DNA of 64,000 bases from an uncultured Cohaesibacter sp. (GTDB lineage Bacteria; Pseudomonadota; Alphaproteobacteria; Rhizobiales; Cohaesibacteraceae), in the NCBI RefSeq assembly GCF_963662805.1, contig NZ_OY759860.1:146750-210749 (forward strand), in the 5' to 3' direction. The notes under the pieces were generated by a model, which saw only the letters and a list, made by a program, of their open reading frames with translations, was not told the DNA's origin and did not search any database. Positions within the stretch are counted from its first letter, which is position 1, and every line of letters begins with the position of its first letter. Below are positions 48,250 to 57,303 of the stretch, in pieces. Made by a program: the position numbers and the translations under genes.

Positions 48250-48278
48250 AGCATGGCGCGTGAGGTTTGCGCCATGCT
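48250..48278. other. Perfect 10-bp hairpin between phoU and phoB
   Basis: Arms agcatggcgc (48250–48259) and gcgccatgct (48269–48278) enclose a 9-base loop. No T run follows on either strand, so an attenuator, mRNA processing/stability element or operator are all possible. It is placed where expression of phoB could be set apart from phoU. Confidence 0.45.
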
Positions 48279-48333
48279 TGAGTTCTCTTGGTTCATAGCT
48301 GAAGGCAAAGGCCCTCGGCCACGGGATCCTGCG

Positions 48334-49005
48334 TCAGAGCGGGCGGTCTTCCATCGTCCGGCCGGTCTTCACATAATAGATCGTCTCGGCGATGTTGGTG
48401 GCATGGTCGCCAACGCGCTCGAGATGTTTCGCCGCGAACAGATAGTTCGTGCAGATGGTGATGTTGCGAGGATCTTCCATCATGTAGGTCAGGAACTCGC
48501 GGAACAGCGAATTGTAGAGCGCATCGATGTCGCGGTCTTTCGCAACGATGGCAAGGGCGGCATTCTCGTCAAGCGCCGTATAGGCGTCCAGCACGGCACG
48601 CAGCTGATCAAGCGTCAGTTCGGCCATATGCTCGATGCCATGCAGGAAATGCTTGGGCTGCGGGCGGCCTTCCAGCGCTACGGCGTTGCGGGCGATATTC
48701 TTGCCAAGGTCGGCGACGCGTTCCAGATCAATCGAAATGCGCAGCGCAGCCACGATGTGACGCAGGTCCTGTGCCATAGGCTGGCGACGGGCAATGGTCA
48801 GAACAGCCTTTTCCTCGATTTCCTGATCAAGCTTGTTGATGATCTGATCATTGGCAATCGTGGTGTTGGCCATGGTCATGTCGAGGCGGACGAGGGAATT
48901 CACGGCTTCCTCGACCATACGCTCGGCCTGGCCACCCATTTCGGCAATGCGACCGGTTAGTTCGCGAAGATCATTGTCATAAGACGAAACAATGTGATCG
49001 GACAT
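48334..49005 (-). CDS. phoU: Phosphate signalling protein PhoU
   Basis: 223 residues made of two three-helix bundles, each with the PhoU metal-binding pattern: LERVADLGKNIAR (about 95–107) and LERVGDHATNIAE (about 195–207). PhoU links the Pst transporter to PhoR and keeps the regulon off when phosphate is ample. The start is supported by aaggag nine bases upstream. It follows pstB by 112 bases on the same strand. Confidence 0.96.
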   Translation of the reverse strand: MSDHIVSSYDNDLRELTGRIAEMGGQAERMVEEAVNSLVRLDMTMANTTIANDQIINKLDQEIEEKAVLTIARRQPMAQDLRHIVAALRISIDLERVADLGKNIARNAVALEGRPQPKHFLHGIEHMAELTLDQLRAVLDAYTALDENAALAIVAKDRDIDALYNSLFREFLTYMMEDPRNITICTNYLFAAKHLERVGDHATNIAETIYYVKTGRTMEDRPL

Positions 49006-49117
49006 TTGGGTTCTCTCCTTGCGTTCGCGTCACTCTCCGGCCAACCGGGACTTGCAGACTGCCATGAGTCTGGCCCGGGGAACAGGGGCCTGAAGAGCGG
49101 GCGAACAAACGTGTCTG

Positions 49118-49930
49118 TTAGCCGAAGCGGCCGGTGATATAGTCTTGGGTGCGCTGGTCCACCGGGTTGGTGAAGATCTGGTCGGTCGGACCCTCCTCTA
49201 CCAGATTGCCAAGGTGGAAGAACGCGGTGCGCTGAGAGACACGAGCGGCCTGCTGCATGGAGTGCGTCACGATGACGATGGTGTAGTTTTCACGCAATTC
49301 GTCGATCAGTTCTTCCACTTTCGCCGTTGCAATCGGGTCGAGCGCCGAACAGGGCTCATCCATCAGGATGACTTCGGGGCTGACGGCGATCGCACGGGCA
49401 ATACACAGGCGCTGCTGCTGACCACCGGAGAGGCCGGTGCCGGGCTCATCAAGACGATCCTTGATTTCTTCAAACAGACCGGCTTTCTGAAGCGAGGAAA
49501 CAACCACTTCTTCCATGTCCGTCTTGGTGCGGCAGAGACCATGAATGCGCGGGCCGTAGGCGACATTCTCGAAAATGCTTTTCGGGAACGGGTTCGGCTT
49601 CTGGAAAACCATGCCGACGCGCGCGCGCAGCTCGACCACATCCACGTTCGGATCGTAGATGTCGTTGTCACCAAGCTTGAGCGTTCCGCCAACACGGCAG
49701 ATATCGATGGTGTCGTTCATGCGATTGAGGCAGCGAAGGAAGGTCGACTTGCCGCAACCGGACGGGCCGATCAGCGAGGTGACCTGATTTTCCTCGATCA
49801 GCAGATCGACGTCGAACAGGGCCTGCTTGGCTCCATAATGAACCGTGACTTTCTCGCCCGACATCTTGATGGGATTCTTGCGGGCTTTGCTGTCCTTGAC
49901 AGTCTTGGTGGTGGTGTCCTGCATGTTCAT
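49118..49930 (-). CDS. pstB: Phosphate ABC transporter ATP-binding protein PstB
   Basis: 270 residues from ATG 49930 (an ATG two codons later is possible; the open frame extends to 49996). Walker A GPSGCGKST, the PstB-specific MVFQKPNPFPKSIFENV, signature LSGGQQQRLCIARA and Walker B VILMDEPCSALDP are all present. It drives phosphate import through PstC/PstA. It follows pstA by 90 bases. Confidence 0.96.
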   Translation of the reverse strand: MNMQDTTTKTVKDSKARKNPIKMSGEKVTVHYGAKQALFDVDLLIEENQVTSLIGPSGCGKSTFLRCLNRMNDTIDICRVGGTLKLGDNDIYDPNVDVVELRARVGMVFQKPNPFPKSIFENVAYGPRIHGLCRTKTDMEEVVVSSLQKAGLFEEIKDRLDEPGTGLSGGQQQRLCIARAIAVSPEVILMDEPCSALDPIATAKVEELIDELRENYTIVIVTHSMQQAARVSQRTAFFHLGNLVEEGPTDQIFTNPVDQRTQDYITGRFG

Positions 49931-50020
49931 GCTTTCTAAGTCCTTTTTCAGCCTGGCATCGCCGGTCTTGCGGCAAACACTCCAGCGGCTAAACAATTCG
50001 AAGGGTCATACGCCGCTGGC

Positions 50021-51343
50021 TTACCAGCGACGTTCGAAGCGGCGACGCAGAAGCACCGCGGAAATGTTCATCACAGCGAGGAAGCCCAGAAGGATCATGA
50101 TCGCCGCCGAGGTCCGCTCGACGAAGGCGCGTTCCGCAGCATTGGCCCACATGTAGATCTGGACGGGCAGGGCGGTCGCTGGATCAAACGGGGTCACCGG
50201 ATAATCCTTCACGAAGGCCACCATGCCGATCATCAGCAGCGGCGCGGTTTCACCAAGAGCCTGTGCCAGACCGATGATCGTTCCAGTGAGGATACCGGGC
50301 GTTGCCAGCGGCAGCACATGATGGAAGATCGCCTGTGTCTTAGAAGCCCCGACACCGAGCGCTGCCTCACGAATGGAGGGTGGCACGGCCTTGAGGGCGG
50401 AGCGGGTGGCAATGATGATCGTCGGCAGGGTCATCAGGGTCAGCACCAGACCCCCGACGACCGAAGCGGAGCGCGGCAGACCGGCGAAGTTGATGAAGAC
50501 TGCCAGACCCAGAAGACCGAAGACGATGGAGGGAACCGCAGCGAGGTTATTGATGTTCACCTCGATGAGATCGGTCCAGCGGTTCTTGGGAGCAAATTCT
50601 TCTAGATAGATCGAGGCAGCCACCCCGATCGGCAGGGCGCAGACCAGAACGATCAGCATCATGAAGATCGACCCAAGAGCCGCAACCCCGATACCGGCCG
50701 TTTCCGGACGGGAGGAGGCGCCAAAGACGAAGAGGCCTGTGTTGAACTTCTTGGCCATGACCCCTTTTTCCATCAGATCATCAATGACGGCAATCTGCGC
50801 ATCGCTGATCTGGCGGCGGGCTTCGGGCGTCTCGCGGGAGATCTGACCCTTGACGAAGGAGTCGACATCTCCATCGGCAAGGAACCACATCTCAAGGCGC
50901 TTGCCGATGAGATCCGGGTTGGTGGACACGATGTCCCTGAGCTCAACCGCAGCACCTGCAGATAGAAGATCCTTGACCGCCTTGACCTGAGCCTTCTGGG
51001 TCTTGTCCTTCGGATCGACACCGGCAGCTTTGTAGAAAGCAGGCAGGAGTACCTTGTTGTAGCGAATGACCTGGGTCAGCTCGGACCGTGAGCGATTGCC
51101 CTTGGGATCGATGATGCTCTCTTCGAGATAGACATCAAGATGGATCTTGGTCTGCTGAAAGGCAGTGTAGCCTTTGGAAATGATCGACCAGAAGAGGATG
51201 ATCAGAAACAGCACGCCAAGGGCGATGGCAACAACACCTGCGGCACGGAAGCGTCTTTCGGAAGCATAGCGCTTCTTGAGACCCAGATCGCGTTGATGTG
51301 TCTCGGCAATTACGAGGCCCTGATTTCCAGTGATATCAGTCAT
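50021..51343 (-). CDS. pstA: Phosphate ABC transporter permease PstA (long form)
   Basis: 440 residues, about 140 longer than E. coli PstA. The first membrane helix (about 33–58) is followed by a long periplasmic insertion (about 60–200), corresponding to the DUF3333-type N-terminal domain of alphaproteobacterial PstA. The C-terminal permease domain has about five helices and the coupling loop REAALGVGASKTQAIFHHVL. It pairs with PstC; its ATG overlaps the pstC stop by one base (TGATG), a coupled junction. Confidence 0.95.
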   Translation of the reverse strand: MTDITGNQGLVIAETHQRDLGLKKRYASERRFRAAGVVAIALGVLFLIILFWSIISKGYTAFQQTKIHLDVYLEESIIDPKGNRSRSELTQVIRYNKVLLPAFYKAAGVDPKDKTQKAQVKAVKDLLSAGAAVELRDIVSTNPDLIGKRLEMWFLADGDVDSFVKGQISRETPEARRQISDAQIAVIDDLMEKGVMAKKFNTGLFVFGASSRPETAGIGVAALGSIFMMLIVLVCALPIGVAASIYLEEFAPKNRWTDLIEVNINNLAAVPSIVFGLLGLAVFINFAGLPRSASVVGGLVLTLMTLPTIIIATRSALKAVPPSIREAALGVGASKTQAIFHHVLPLATPGILTGTIIGLAQALGETAPLLMIGMVAFVKDYPVTPFDPATALPVQIYMWANAAERAFVERTSAAIMILLGFLAVMNISAVLLRRRFERRW

Positions 51344-52890
51344 CAGTCATACTGCTCCCGATATTTCCGCACGATGTGCAGAGCGAAGATATTAAGTCCC
51401 AGCGTGATGACGAACAGGGTGATGCCCAGAGCAAAGGCCACAAGGGTCTGCGGCGAGTTGAACTCAAGGTCACCGGTCAGCTGGTTGACGATTTTCACGG
51501 TCACGGTGGTCATGGCCTCAAAGGGGTTGCCAGTGAGGTTGGCCGCCGCTCCGGCACCCAGCACCACGATCATCGTTTCACCGATGGCGCGGGAGGCTGC
51601 CAGAAGGATCGAGCCCACGATGCCCGGCAGGGCAGCTGGCAGGATCACGCGTTTGATGGTCTCGGACCGGGTTGCCCCAAGGCCGAGCGAGCCATCGCGC
51701 AGCGATTGCGGAACCGCCGTGATGATGTCGTCCGACAGGGACGAGATGAACGGGATCAGCATGATGCCCATGACGAGACCGGCGGTCAGCACCGAGCGGG
51801 CCGAGATATCAAGGCCGATCAGCGAGCCACTGTCACGCAGGAACGGGCCAACCGTCACCATGGCGAAGAAGCCGTAAACGATGGTCGGGATACCGGCGAG
51901 GATCTCGAGCAGGGGTTTGGCAATGGCGCGCACAGTGTTGGTCGCATATTCTGCCATGTAGATGGCAGCAAACAGGCCGATTGGAACCGCAACGAGCAGA
52001 GCGACGATGGAAATATACATCGTGCCCCAGAGAAGCGGCAACAGACCGAAGGTGCCGTCTCCGCCACCTTCGCGCCCGGCGGACGTGAAGCGAGGATCCC
52101 ATGTGGTGCCGAAGAAGAAATCGGTGGGAGGGACAACGCGGAAAAAGTGAATCGCCTCGAACAGCATCGACATTACAATCCCGACCGTGGTCAGGATGGC
52201 GATGGAGGATGCCATGATCAGGGCAATCTTGATATTCGCCTCGACCCGGTTGCGCGCTCTGAGGGCAGGATTGATCCGCAGGTAGCTAAGCACGAGGCCA
52301 AGCGCCAACAGAACCGCCACACCGGCAACGAGGATGGTGGTGATCAGAGAACGCGTGTCATTGAGATGATAGGCTGCATCAACCACCGCCTTGTCGACAT
52401 TCTCGGCCAGCGCGACACCATGCTTGGCAAGGGTCGGGCGAACTGCAACAAGACCGGACTTCAGCTGAACGGTTTCCTCGTCGCTGAGAAGCTTGACCCC
52501 ATCGGCAACACTCGTCACCACCCCCTGCATCAGGGCACGACGTGTGTCATGTTCCAGATATTCACTAAACTCGGCACAGATGGCGGGTTCGGCTGCGTTA
52601 GCCTCACCTTCAACCCGGGCCTTTTCCCGGTCACAGGCCTGACTGTAACCGACGCGCAATTCCTGATCGACAACAGATGCCGTAACAAAAGGCTGAGCAA
52701 TATAGACAGCAATCAAAAATACAATGGCTGGAATGGCCGTCCAGATCAGAACGTAGGAACCGTAATATCCGGGTCGAGAATGAAGTGCAGCAATATTTCC
52801 ATTCACCGAAGAGATCGCACGACTGCGCCCCAACATGGCACCGATCAGTGCGACAATGAAAATAGCTGCCAGAAGCCAAAGCGGGCTCAT
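51343..52890 (-). CDS. pstC: Phosphate ABC transporter permease PstC (long form)
   Basis: 515 residues, about 195 longer than E. coli PstC. It has extra N-terminal membrane helices (about 1–20, 45–68 and 183–205) with a Cys-containing periplasmic domain between them (about 75–180), then the usual permease domain with coupling loop RDGSLGLGATRSETIKRVIL. The extension is typical of the PstC type carrying an N-terminal PstC_N-like domain in alphaproteobacteria. It forms the phosphate channel with PstA. It follows pstS across a 247-base gap containing a terminator/attenuator. Confidence 0.95.
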   Translation of the reverse strand: MSPLWLLAAIFIVALIGAMLGRSRAISSVNGNIAALHSRPGYYGSYVLIWTAIPAIVFLIAVYIAQPFVTASVVDQELRVGYSQACDREKARVEGEANAAEPAICAEFSEYLEHDTRRALMQGVVTSVADGVKLLSDEETVQLKSGLVAVRPTLAKHGVALAENVDKAVVDAAYHLNDTRSLITTILVAGVAVLLALGLVLSYLRINPALRARNRVEANIKIALIMASSIAILTTVGIVMSMLFEAIHFFRVVPPTDFFFGTTWDPRFTSAGREGGGDGTFGLLPLLWGTMYISIVALLVAVPIGLFAAIYMAEYATNTVRAIAKPLLEILAGIPTIVYGFFAMVTVGPFLRDSGSLIGLDISARSVLTAGLVMGIMLIPFISSLSDDIITAVPQSLRDGSLGLGATRSETIKRVILPAALPGIVGSILLAASRAIGETMIVVLGAGAAANLTGNPFEAMTTVTVKIVNQLTGDLEFNSPQTLVAFALGITLFVITLGLNIFALHIVRKYREQYD

Positions 52891-53089
52891 AGCGACCTGC
52901 CCCTTGAGTATTGCGTAGACTTCGCAAGACTGAACAAATGAAGCTTTTCCGGCTGCCCTTTTCTGCCTTTCCGCTCACGGGAAAAGTTGGGCTCTCTCTT
53001 GAAAAACTTCGTTGACGCCACCCCGTCGAGCGGCTCGATCAAAGGGAGCCAGACGAAGTGAAGCCAGTATCGATATAGTCGAACTGGCC

Positions 53090-53123
53090 AAAAAAAAGCC
53101 ATGCGCGGCGGTCCGCGCATGGC
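53090..53123 (-). terminator. Strong terminator/attenuator between pstS and pstC
   Basis: On the minus strand a perfect 11-bp stem, gccatgcgcgg/ccgcgcatggc (53098–53108 and 53113–53123), with a 4-base loop is followed by eight T residues. Placed 14 bases after pstS, it would let pstS be made in excess of pstCAB, as is usual for a binding protein. Confidence 0.92.
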
Positions 53124-53137
53124 CGGGTAGAAAAACC

Positions 53138-54178
53138 TTAGAGGGTTTTGCCTTCTTCGATTGCAGCGTGGATCTCGTCGCGCTCTGCAGCAGGAGCCGG
53201 AACCAGACCATAATCAGCGGTCGGGGAACCTTCACCGGTCATGTCGTCGGACATGAAGAAGTCAACATACTCTTTGAGGCCCGGGATAACGCCCAGGTGA
53301 GCTTTCTTGACATAGAAGTAGAGCGGACGGGAAACCGGATAGGTGCCATCAGCGATAACCGCAGCGTTCGGTGCGATACCGGACATGGTGGCAACTTTCA
53401 GCTTGTCGGTGTTGTTTTCATAGAAAGCAAGACCGAAGACGCCGAGGCCGGTTTTGTTGGAGTCGATGCGAGCGAGGGTTTCGGTGTAGTCGCCGTCGAT
53501 GTCAACTGCTTTGCCATCTTTGCGAACTTTGAAGCACTCTTTCTCGGCATCTTTTTTGTCGAGACCAGAAGCGATGTACGCGTCATAAGCGCCAGAAGCT
53601 TTACAGCCAGCTTCGAGAACCTTGGTTTCGAAGACTTCGCGGGTGCCGTGCTTTTCGCCCGGGATGTAGGCAGCGATTTCCCAATCCGGGAAGGAAGCGT
53701 CGATGTCAGACCATTTGGTGTTGCTGTTGTCGACCAGAGCGCCGTCTTTTACGATTTTCGGAGCCAGAGCATTGAACCAGTGGATCGGTTCGAAAGCGAA
53801 GTCCGGGCCGTTGATGTCGGAAGCGAAGACAATGCCGTCGTAACCAATCTTGACTTCCATAACCTCGGAAACACCGTTGTCGGCGCAGGTTTTGATTTCG
53901 GAGTCTTTGATCTTGCGGGAAGCGTTGGCAACGTCGATGGTTTCAGGACCGGTGCCCTGGCAGAACTGTTTCAGGCCAGCGGAAGACCCGCCGGATTCAA
54001 CGATCGGGGTTTTGAAGTCAGGGTAGTTTTCGCCGAAAGCTTCAGCAACGATGGTTGCATAAGGAAGAACGGTGGAAGAACCAGCAACCTGAACCTGGTC
54101 ACGAGCCTGAGCGGCGGTACCAGCGAGAATGGTGGTTGCAGCAAGAGCAGCTGCGCTAGCAAAAGATGCGAATTTCAC
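53138..54178 (-). CDS. pstS: Phosphate-binding periplasmic protein PstS
   Basis: 346 residues with a Sec signal (about 1–25, ending TAAQA). The phosphate-binding loops are visible in VAGSSTVLPYATIVAEAF near the N-terminus and PIVESGGSSAGLKQFCQG, the usual SGxSxxG type. GTG start with ggagagg upstream. It delivers phosphate to PstCAB. A Pho box lies 170–200 bases upstream and a strong terminator directly downstream. Codon use (many gaa/gtt and gaccag repeats) looks like that of a highly expressed gene. Confidence 0.96.
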   Translation of the reverse strand: MKFASFASAAALAATTILAGTAAQARDQVQVAGSSTVLPYATIVAEAFGENYPDFKTPIVESGGSSAGLKQFCQGTGPETIDVANASRKIKDSEIKTCADNGVSEVMEVKIGYDGIVFASDINGPDFAFEPIHWFNALAPKIVKDGALVDNSNTKWSDIDASFPDWEIAAYIPGEKHGTREVFETKVLEAGCKASGAYDAYIASGLDKKDAEKECFKVRKDGKAVDIDGDYTETLARIDSNKTGLGVFGLAFYENNTDKLKVATMSGIAPNAAVIADGTYPVSRPLYFYVKKAHLGVIPGLKEYVDFFMSDDMTGEGSPTADYGLVPAPAAERDEIHAAIEEGKTL

Positions 54179-54345
54179 GTGACCTCTCCATAAGTCAGTT
54201 TTTTAGAGCAAATGGTCCCGGCTTCATTTGTCCCGGGGTGCGCTCATGAAAAATTGCCGAGCCAACCTCTTGCAGCGCCGATGGAGGGGCTTGCAACGGT
54301 GTGTCGTGCTCGGAACACCAGCGACACTATCGCTCCGATATGATG

Positions 54346-54380
54346 GAGATATGACAAAAGTATTTCAGTATTATGACATT
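54346..54380 (-). promoter_or_regulatory. Pho box upstream of pstS
   Basis: On the minus strand TGTCAT occurs at 54378–54373 and again at 54356–54351, exactly 22 bases (two helical turns) apart, with TGAAAT in phase between them at 11 bases. PhoB binds such 11-bp direct repeats in place of a -35 element. The surroundings are A+T-rich. The exact -10 is not clear; TATC/CATATC some 10 bases downstream is a candidate. Confidence 0.7.
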
Positions 54381-54428
54381 ATAAGATATTGAAAAATATA
54401 ATATATTTTTGTGACTTTCAAATAACTG

Positions 54429-55769
54429 TCACAAATCCTCGGATTCTGTTGCCGGAAGCCTGACCTCAAAGGTTGAGCCCTCTCCGGGGACACTTTCAAC
54501 GAGCAGCTTGCCGCGATGTCGCGTAAGGATATGTTTGACGATCGCAAGTCCGAGACCGGTGCCTTTTTGCTGACGGGATGATGCCACGTCGATGCGGTAA
54601 AAACGCTCGGTCAGGCGGGGAAGATGCTCGCTCGGAATGCCCTGCCCGTAGTCGCGAATGCTGATGGCATAATAGAGTCGGCTATCTGCCGGATCGACGA
54701 CCTTTTTGCAGTCGATGTCGATCTTCTTGCCGTCCTGTCCATATTTGACTGCATTCTCGACCAGATTCTCGAACACCTGCACCAGTTCGTCCCGGTCTCC
54801 GGCCACCCACCGGCTGTCCTTGCACTGGCACATGTTGACCGCAACTCCTTGCTCTTTGGCGAGTGGGGCCAACGCGTCGGTGACGTGGCTGATGATCTTG
54901 GAAAGGTCCACTTGTGTATCCGGCAGCACGTGGGCCTTCATCTCGATGCGGGAGAGGGACAACAGGTCCGAGACGAGGCGGGACATGCGCTCCGACTGGT
55001 CGAGCATGATCCCGAGGAACTTCTCGGTCGCGACCATGTCGCCCTTGGCCGGGCCCTGCAGGGTCTCGATGAAGCCGATCACGGAGGCCAGAGGCGTGCG
55101 CAGTTCATGACTGGCGTTGGCGACAAAATCAGCGCGCATCCGCTCAAGATTTTTCTGCTCGGTCTGATCGTGGAGCAACAACAGGATGAAATCCGGTCGT
55201 GCGCCGCCCAAGGGCTCGGCGGACAGATGGATCGGCGTCACCCATGCCTCATAGAGGCGCTCGGAGTGGCTCTTCAGCGAATATTGGATCTTCTCAATCG
55301 GCCCACCATCCAGCACATTGTCGAGCGCTGCCAGCATGTTCGGCTGACGGATGCGGAACGACAGAGGGTCGCCTTCCTTCACATTGCCGAAGATGGTCGC
55401 TCCGGGGGCGTTGGCAAAGCGGACAATGCCGCGCCGGTCGAGGATGAAACAGGGGTCCGGCAAGGCGGCGGCCAGTTTGCGCATGTGCACATCGGGCACC
55501 ATGGTCAGCCGACGTGCCTGTGCGCGAGCTTTCAGGCGCGTGACCCGCCTGCGTCTGGGGAAAAAGGCTGTGGCAAAAACGATGAGTGCCATGACGATAC
55601 CAGCTCGCCATGGTTCCTCATTGGTCGAATAGGTGATCCAGCCAAGGCCGAATGCGGCCGCCAGAAGTGCCCAGCGCGCGGAGAAGAGCCGGATCAGAGG
55701 ACCATTGTCCATGAAGGGCTCGGTATCCTGCGAGCGGCTTGAACGCGGGATTTTCTTATCATTTGCCAT
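54429..55769 (-). CDS. phoR: Phosphate regulon sensor histidine kinase PhoR
   Basis: 446 residues. Two short N-terminal membrane segments (about 30–68), a basic stretch, a PAS domain (about 95–200), HisKA with the phospho-accepting His in NASHELRTPLASVIGF, and a HATPase_c domain with NAVKYG, DYGQGIP and GTGLGLAIVKHIL. PhoR phosphorylates or dephosphorylates PhoB in response to Pst/PhoU status. It starts five bases after trkH and ends 250 bases before pstS; the Pho box lies in that gap. Confidence 0.95.
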   Translation of the reverse strand: MANDKKIPRSSRSQDTEPFMDNGPLIRLFSARWALLAAAFGLGWITYSTNEEPWRAGIVMALIVFATAFFPRRRRVTRLKARAQARRLTMVPDVHMRKLAAALPDPCFILDRRGIVRFANAPGATIFGNVKEGDPLSFRIRQPNMLAALDNVLDGGPIEKIQYSLKSHSERLYEAWVTPIHLSAEPLGGARPDFILLLLHDQTEQKNLERMRADFVANASHELRTPLASVIGFIETLQGPAKGDMVATEKFLGIMLDQSERMSRLVSDLLSLSRIEMKAHVLPDTQVDLSKIISHVTDALAPLAKEQGVAVNMCQCKDSRWVAGDRDELVQVFENLVENAVKYGQDGKKIDIDCKKVVDPADSRLYYAISIRDYGQGIPSEHLPRLTERFYRIDVASSRQQKGTGLGLAIVKHILTRHRGKLLVESVPGEGSTFEVRLPATESEDL

Positions 55770-55774
55770 GACCG

Positions 55775-57226
55775 TTATTCCATCCAGAAACGCGGCAAGA
55801 ACAGGACCAGCATGGTCAGGAGTTCAAGACGTCCCAACAACATGCCAAAAGAAAGCAACCATTTTGCAACATCATTGAGCGGCTGGAAATTTCCCGCCGG
55901 TCCGATGATGTGACCGACGCCGGGGCCTACGTTGGCGATGGCCGTTCCGGCACCGGACAGGGCGGTCACGAAATCAAGCCCGGTCATTTGCAACAAGATG
56001 CCAAGCACAAGGAAGCTGACCACATAAAGAAAGAAGAAGCTCATCACCGCGGCCGAGACATCATCTCCGAGCGGCATACCGGCATATTTCTTCACGAACA
56101 CGCCGTTGGGAAAGACGATCCGGTTGATATGCTGCTTGACGATCTGAAACATCACCTGCAGCCGGAACACCTTGAGCCCGCAGGCCGTTGATCCCTGACA
56201 GCCGCCAATGAACATGATGAAGAAGAAGAAGGCAATGGAGAAGGGCCCCCACGCCTGATAGTCGGTTGAGGCATATCCGGTTCCGGTTACCACCGAGACC
56301 ACATTGAAAGCCGCGTGACGAAAGGCTTCAAGGCCCTCGAACGTGCCTGATTCGATGGCATGGAGCCCGGCGATCAGGGTAAAGAAGGCAAGGATCGCCA
56401 GAAAGGCCCGTATCTCGGAATCCCGAAACAGCCGCTTCAACTGGCCTCGGATCGCCTGAATATAGAGAATGAAGGGCATCGAGCCGATGATCATGAAGAC
56501 GATGGCGATGATCTCGATTCGGGCACTGCCGTAATGGCCAATGGAATTGTCGTGCGAGGATAGCCCCCCGGTCGCAACCGTCGTCATGCCGTGAATGATT
56601 GCATCAAGAGCCGTCATCCCGGCGAGGTGATAGAGCAGGGCGCAGATTGCCGTGAAGAAGATATAAAGCCCGGTCAGGCCCGCAGAAATCTGCGTCGCCC
56701 GGGGCAGGATCTTCTCGGCCGTGCTGAAGGCCTCGGCTTGAAACAGCTGCATCCCACCGACCTGCAGCATCGGCAGCACCGCAATTGCCATGACAATCAC
56801 GCCGAGGCCGCCGAGCCACTGCATGATGCCGCGCCATAACAGAACACCGGCCTGCATCTGGTCAAGCCCGGAGAGAACCGTCGATCCTGTGGTGGTAATG
56901 CCGGACATGCTTTCAAAAAAAGCGTCGGTATAGGTTGGTGCAGCTCCCGACCAGAGCAGGGGCAGTGCGCCGAAGGCGGCAAGAGATGTCCAGGACAGGA
57001 CCGTCATGACAAAGGCCTGACGGCGCGTGAACTCGACCCGGCCTTCCCGGGTGGCAAGCCACAGGCCGCCGCCGACGAACAGGGTAACTCCGCCGGAGGT
57101 CGCAAAGACACGCCATTGTCTGTCCCCGACGGCCAGATCGAGCAAGGCCGGAATGAACATCGCTACCCCCAGAACGGACAGGAGCGTTCCGATCACCATC
57201 AGCACGGGTCTGATATCGAGCAACAT
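55775..57226 (-). CDS. trkH: Trk-type potassium uptake protein TrkH
   Basis: 483 residues with about ten membrane helices arranged as four M1-P-M2 repeats. Selectivity-filter-like segments are visible at SGITTTGSTVLSGL, GMTTVATGGLSSHDNS, VSVVTGTGYASTDY and GGCQGSTACGLKVFR. It imports K+ together with the cytosolic TrkA NAD-binding subunit, whose gene is not in this window. It lies directly upstream of phoR (five bases) and is probably co-transcribed with it, which is not a standard pho arrangement. Confidence 0.93.
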   Translation of the reverse strand: MLLDIRPVLMVIGTLLSVLGVAMFIPALLDLAVGDRQWRVFATSGGVTLFVGGGLWLATREGRVEFTRRQAFVMTVLSWTSLAAFGALPLLWSGAAPTYTDAFFESMSGITTTGSTVLSGLDQMQAGVLLWRGIMQWLGGLGVIVMAIAVLPMLQVGGMQLFQAEAFSTAEKILPRATQISAGLTGLYIFFTAICALLYHLAGMTALDAIIHGMTTVATGGLSSHDNSIGHYGSARIEIIAIVFMIIGSMPFILYIQAIRGQLKRLFRDSEIRAFLAILAFFTLIAGLHAIESGTFEGLEAFRHAAFNVVSVVTGTGYASTDYQAWGPFSIAFFFFIMFIGGCQGSTACGLKVFRLQVMFQIVKQHINRIVFPNGVFVKKYAGMPLGDDVSAAVMSFFFLYVVSFLVLGILLQMTGLDFVTALSGAGTAIANVGPGVGHIIGPAGNFQPLNDVAKWLLSFGMLLGRLELLTMLVLFLPRFWME

Positions 57227-57303
57227 GAGCGTCTTGGCCTTCTGTCAGTTGCCCAAAGGCAAGGACCCATTCGAGGGTGCAGGTTCGGGGCGCATGAGAA
57301 CAG

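Noticed and set aside
51376..52941. A 521-codon plus-strand frame opposite pstC
   Set aside because: Low-complexity, charged translation with no membrane segment or motif; pstC on the other strand is certain.
54624..55742. A 372-codon plus-strand frame opposite phoR
   Set aside because: Shadow frame; phoR has every kinase motif and the antisense product looks unlike a protein.
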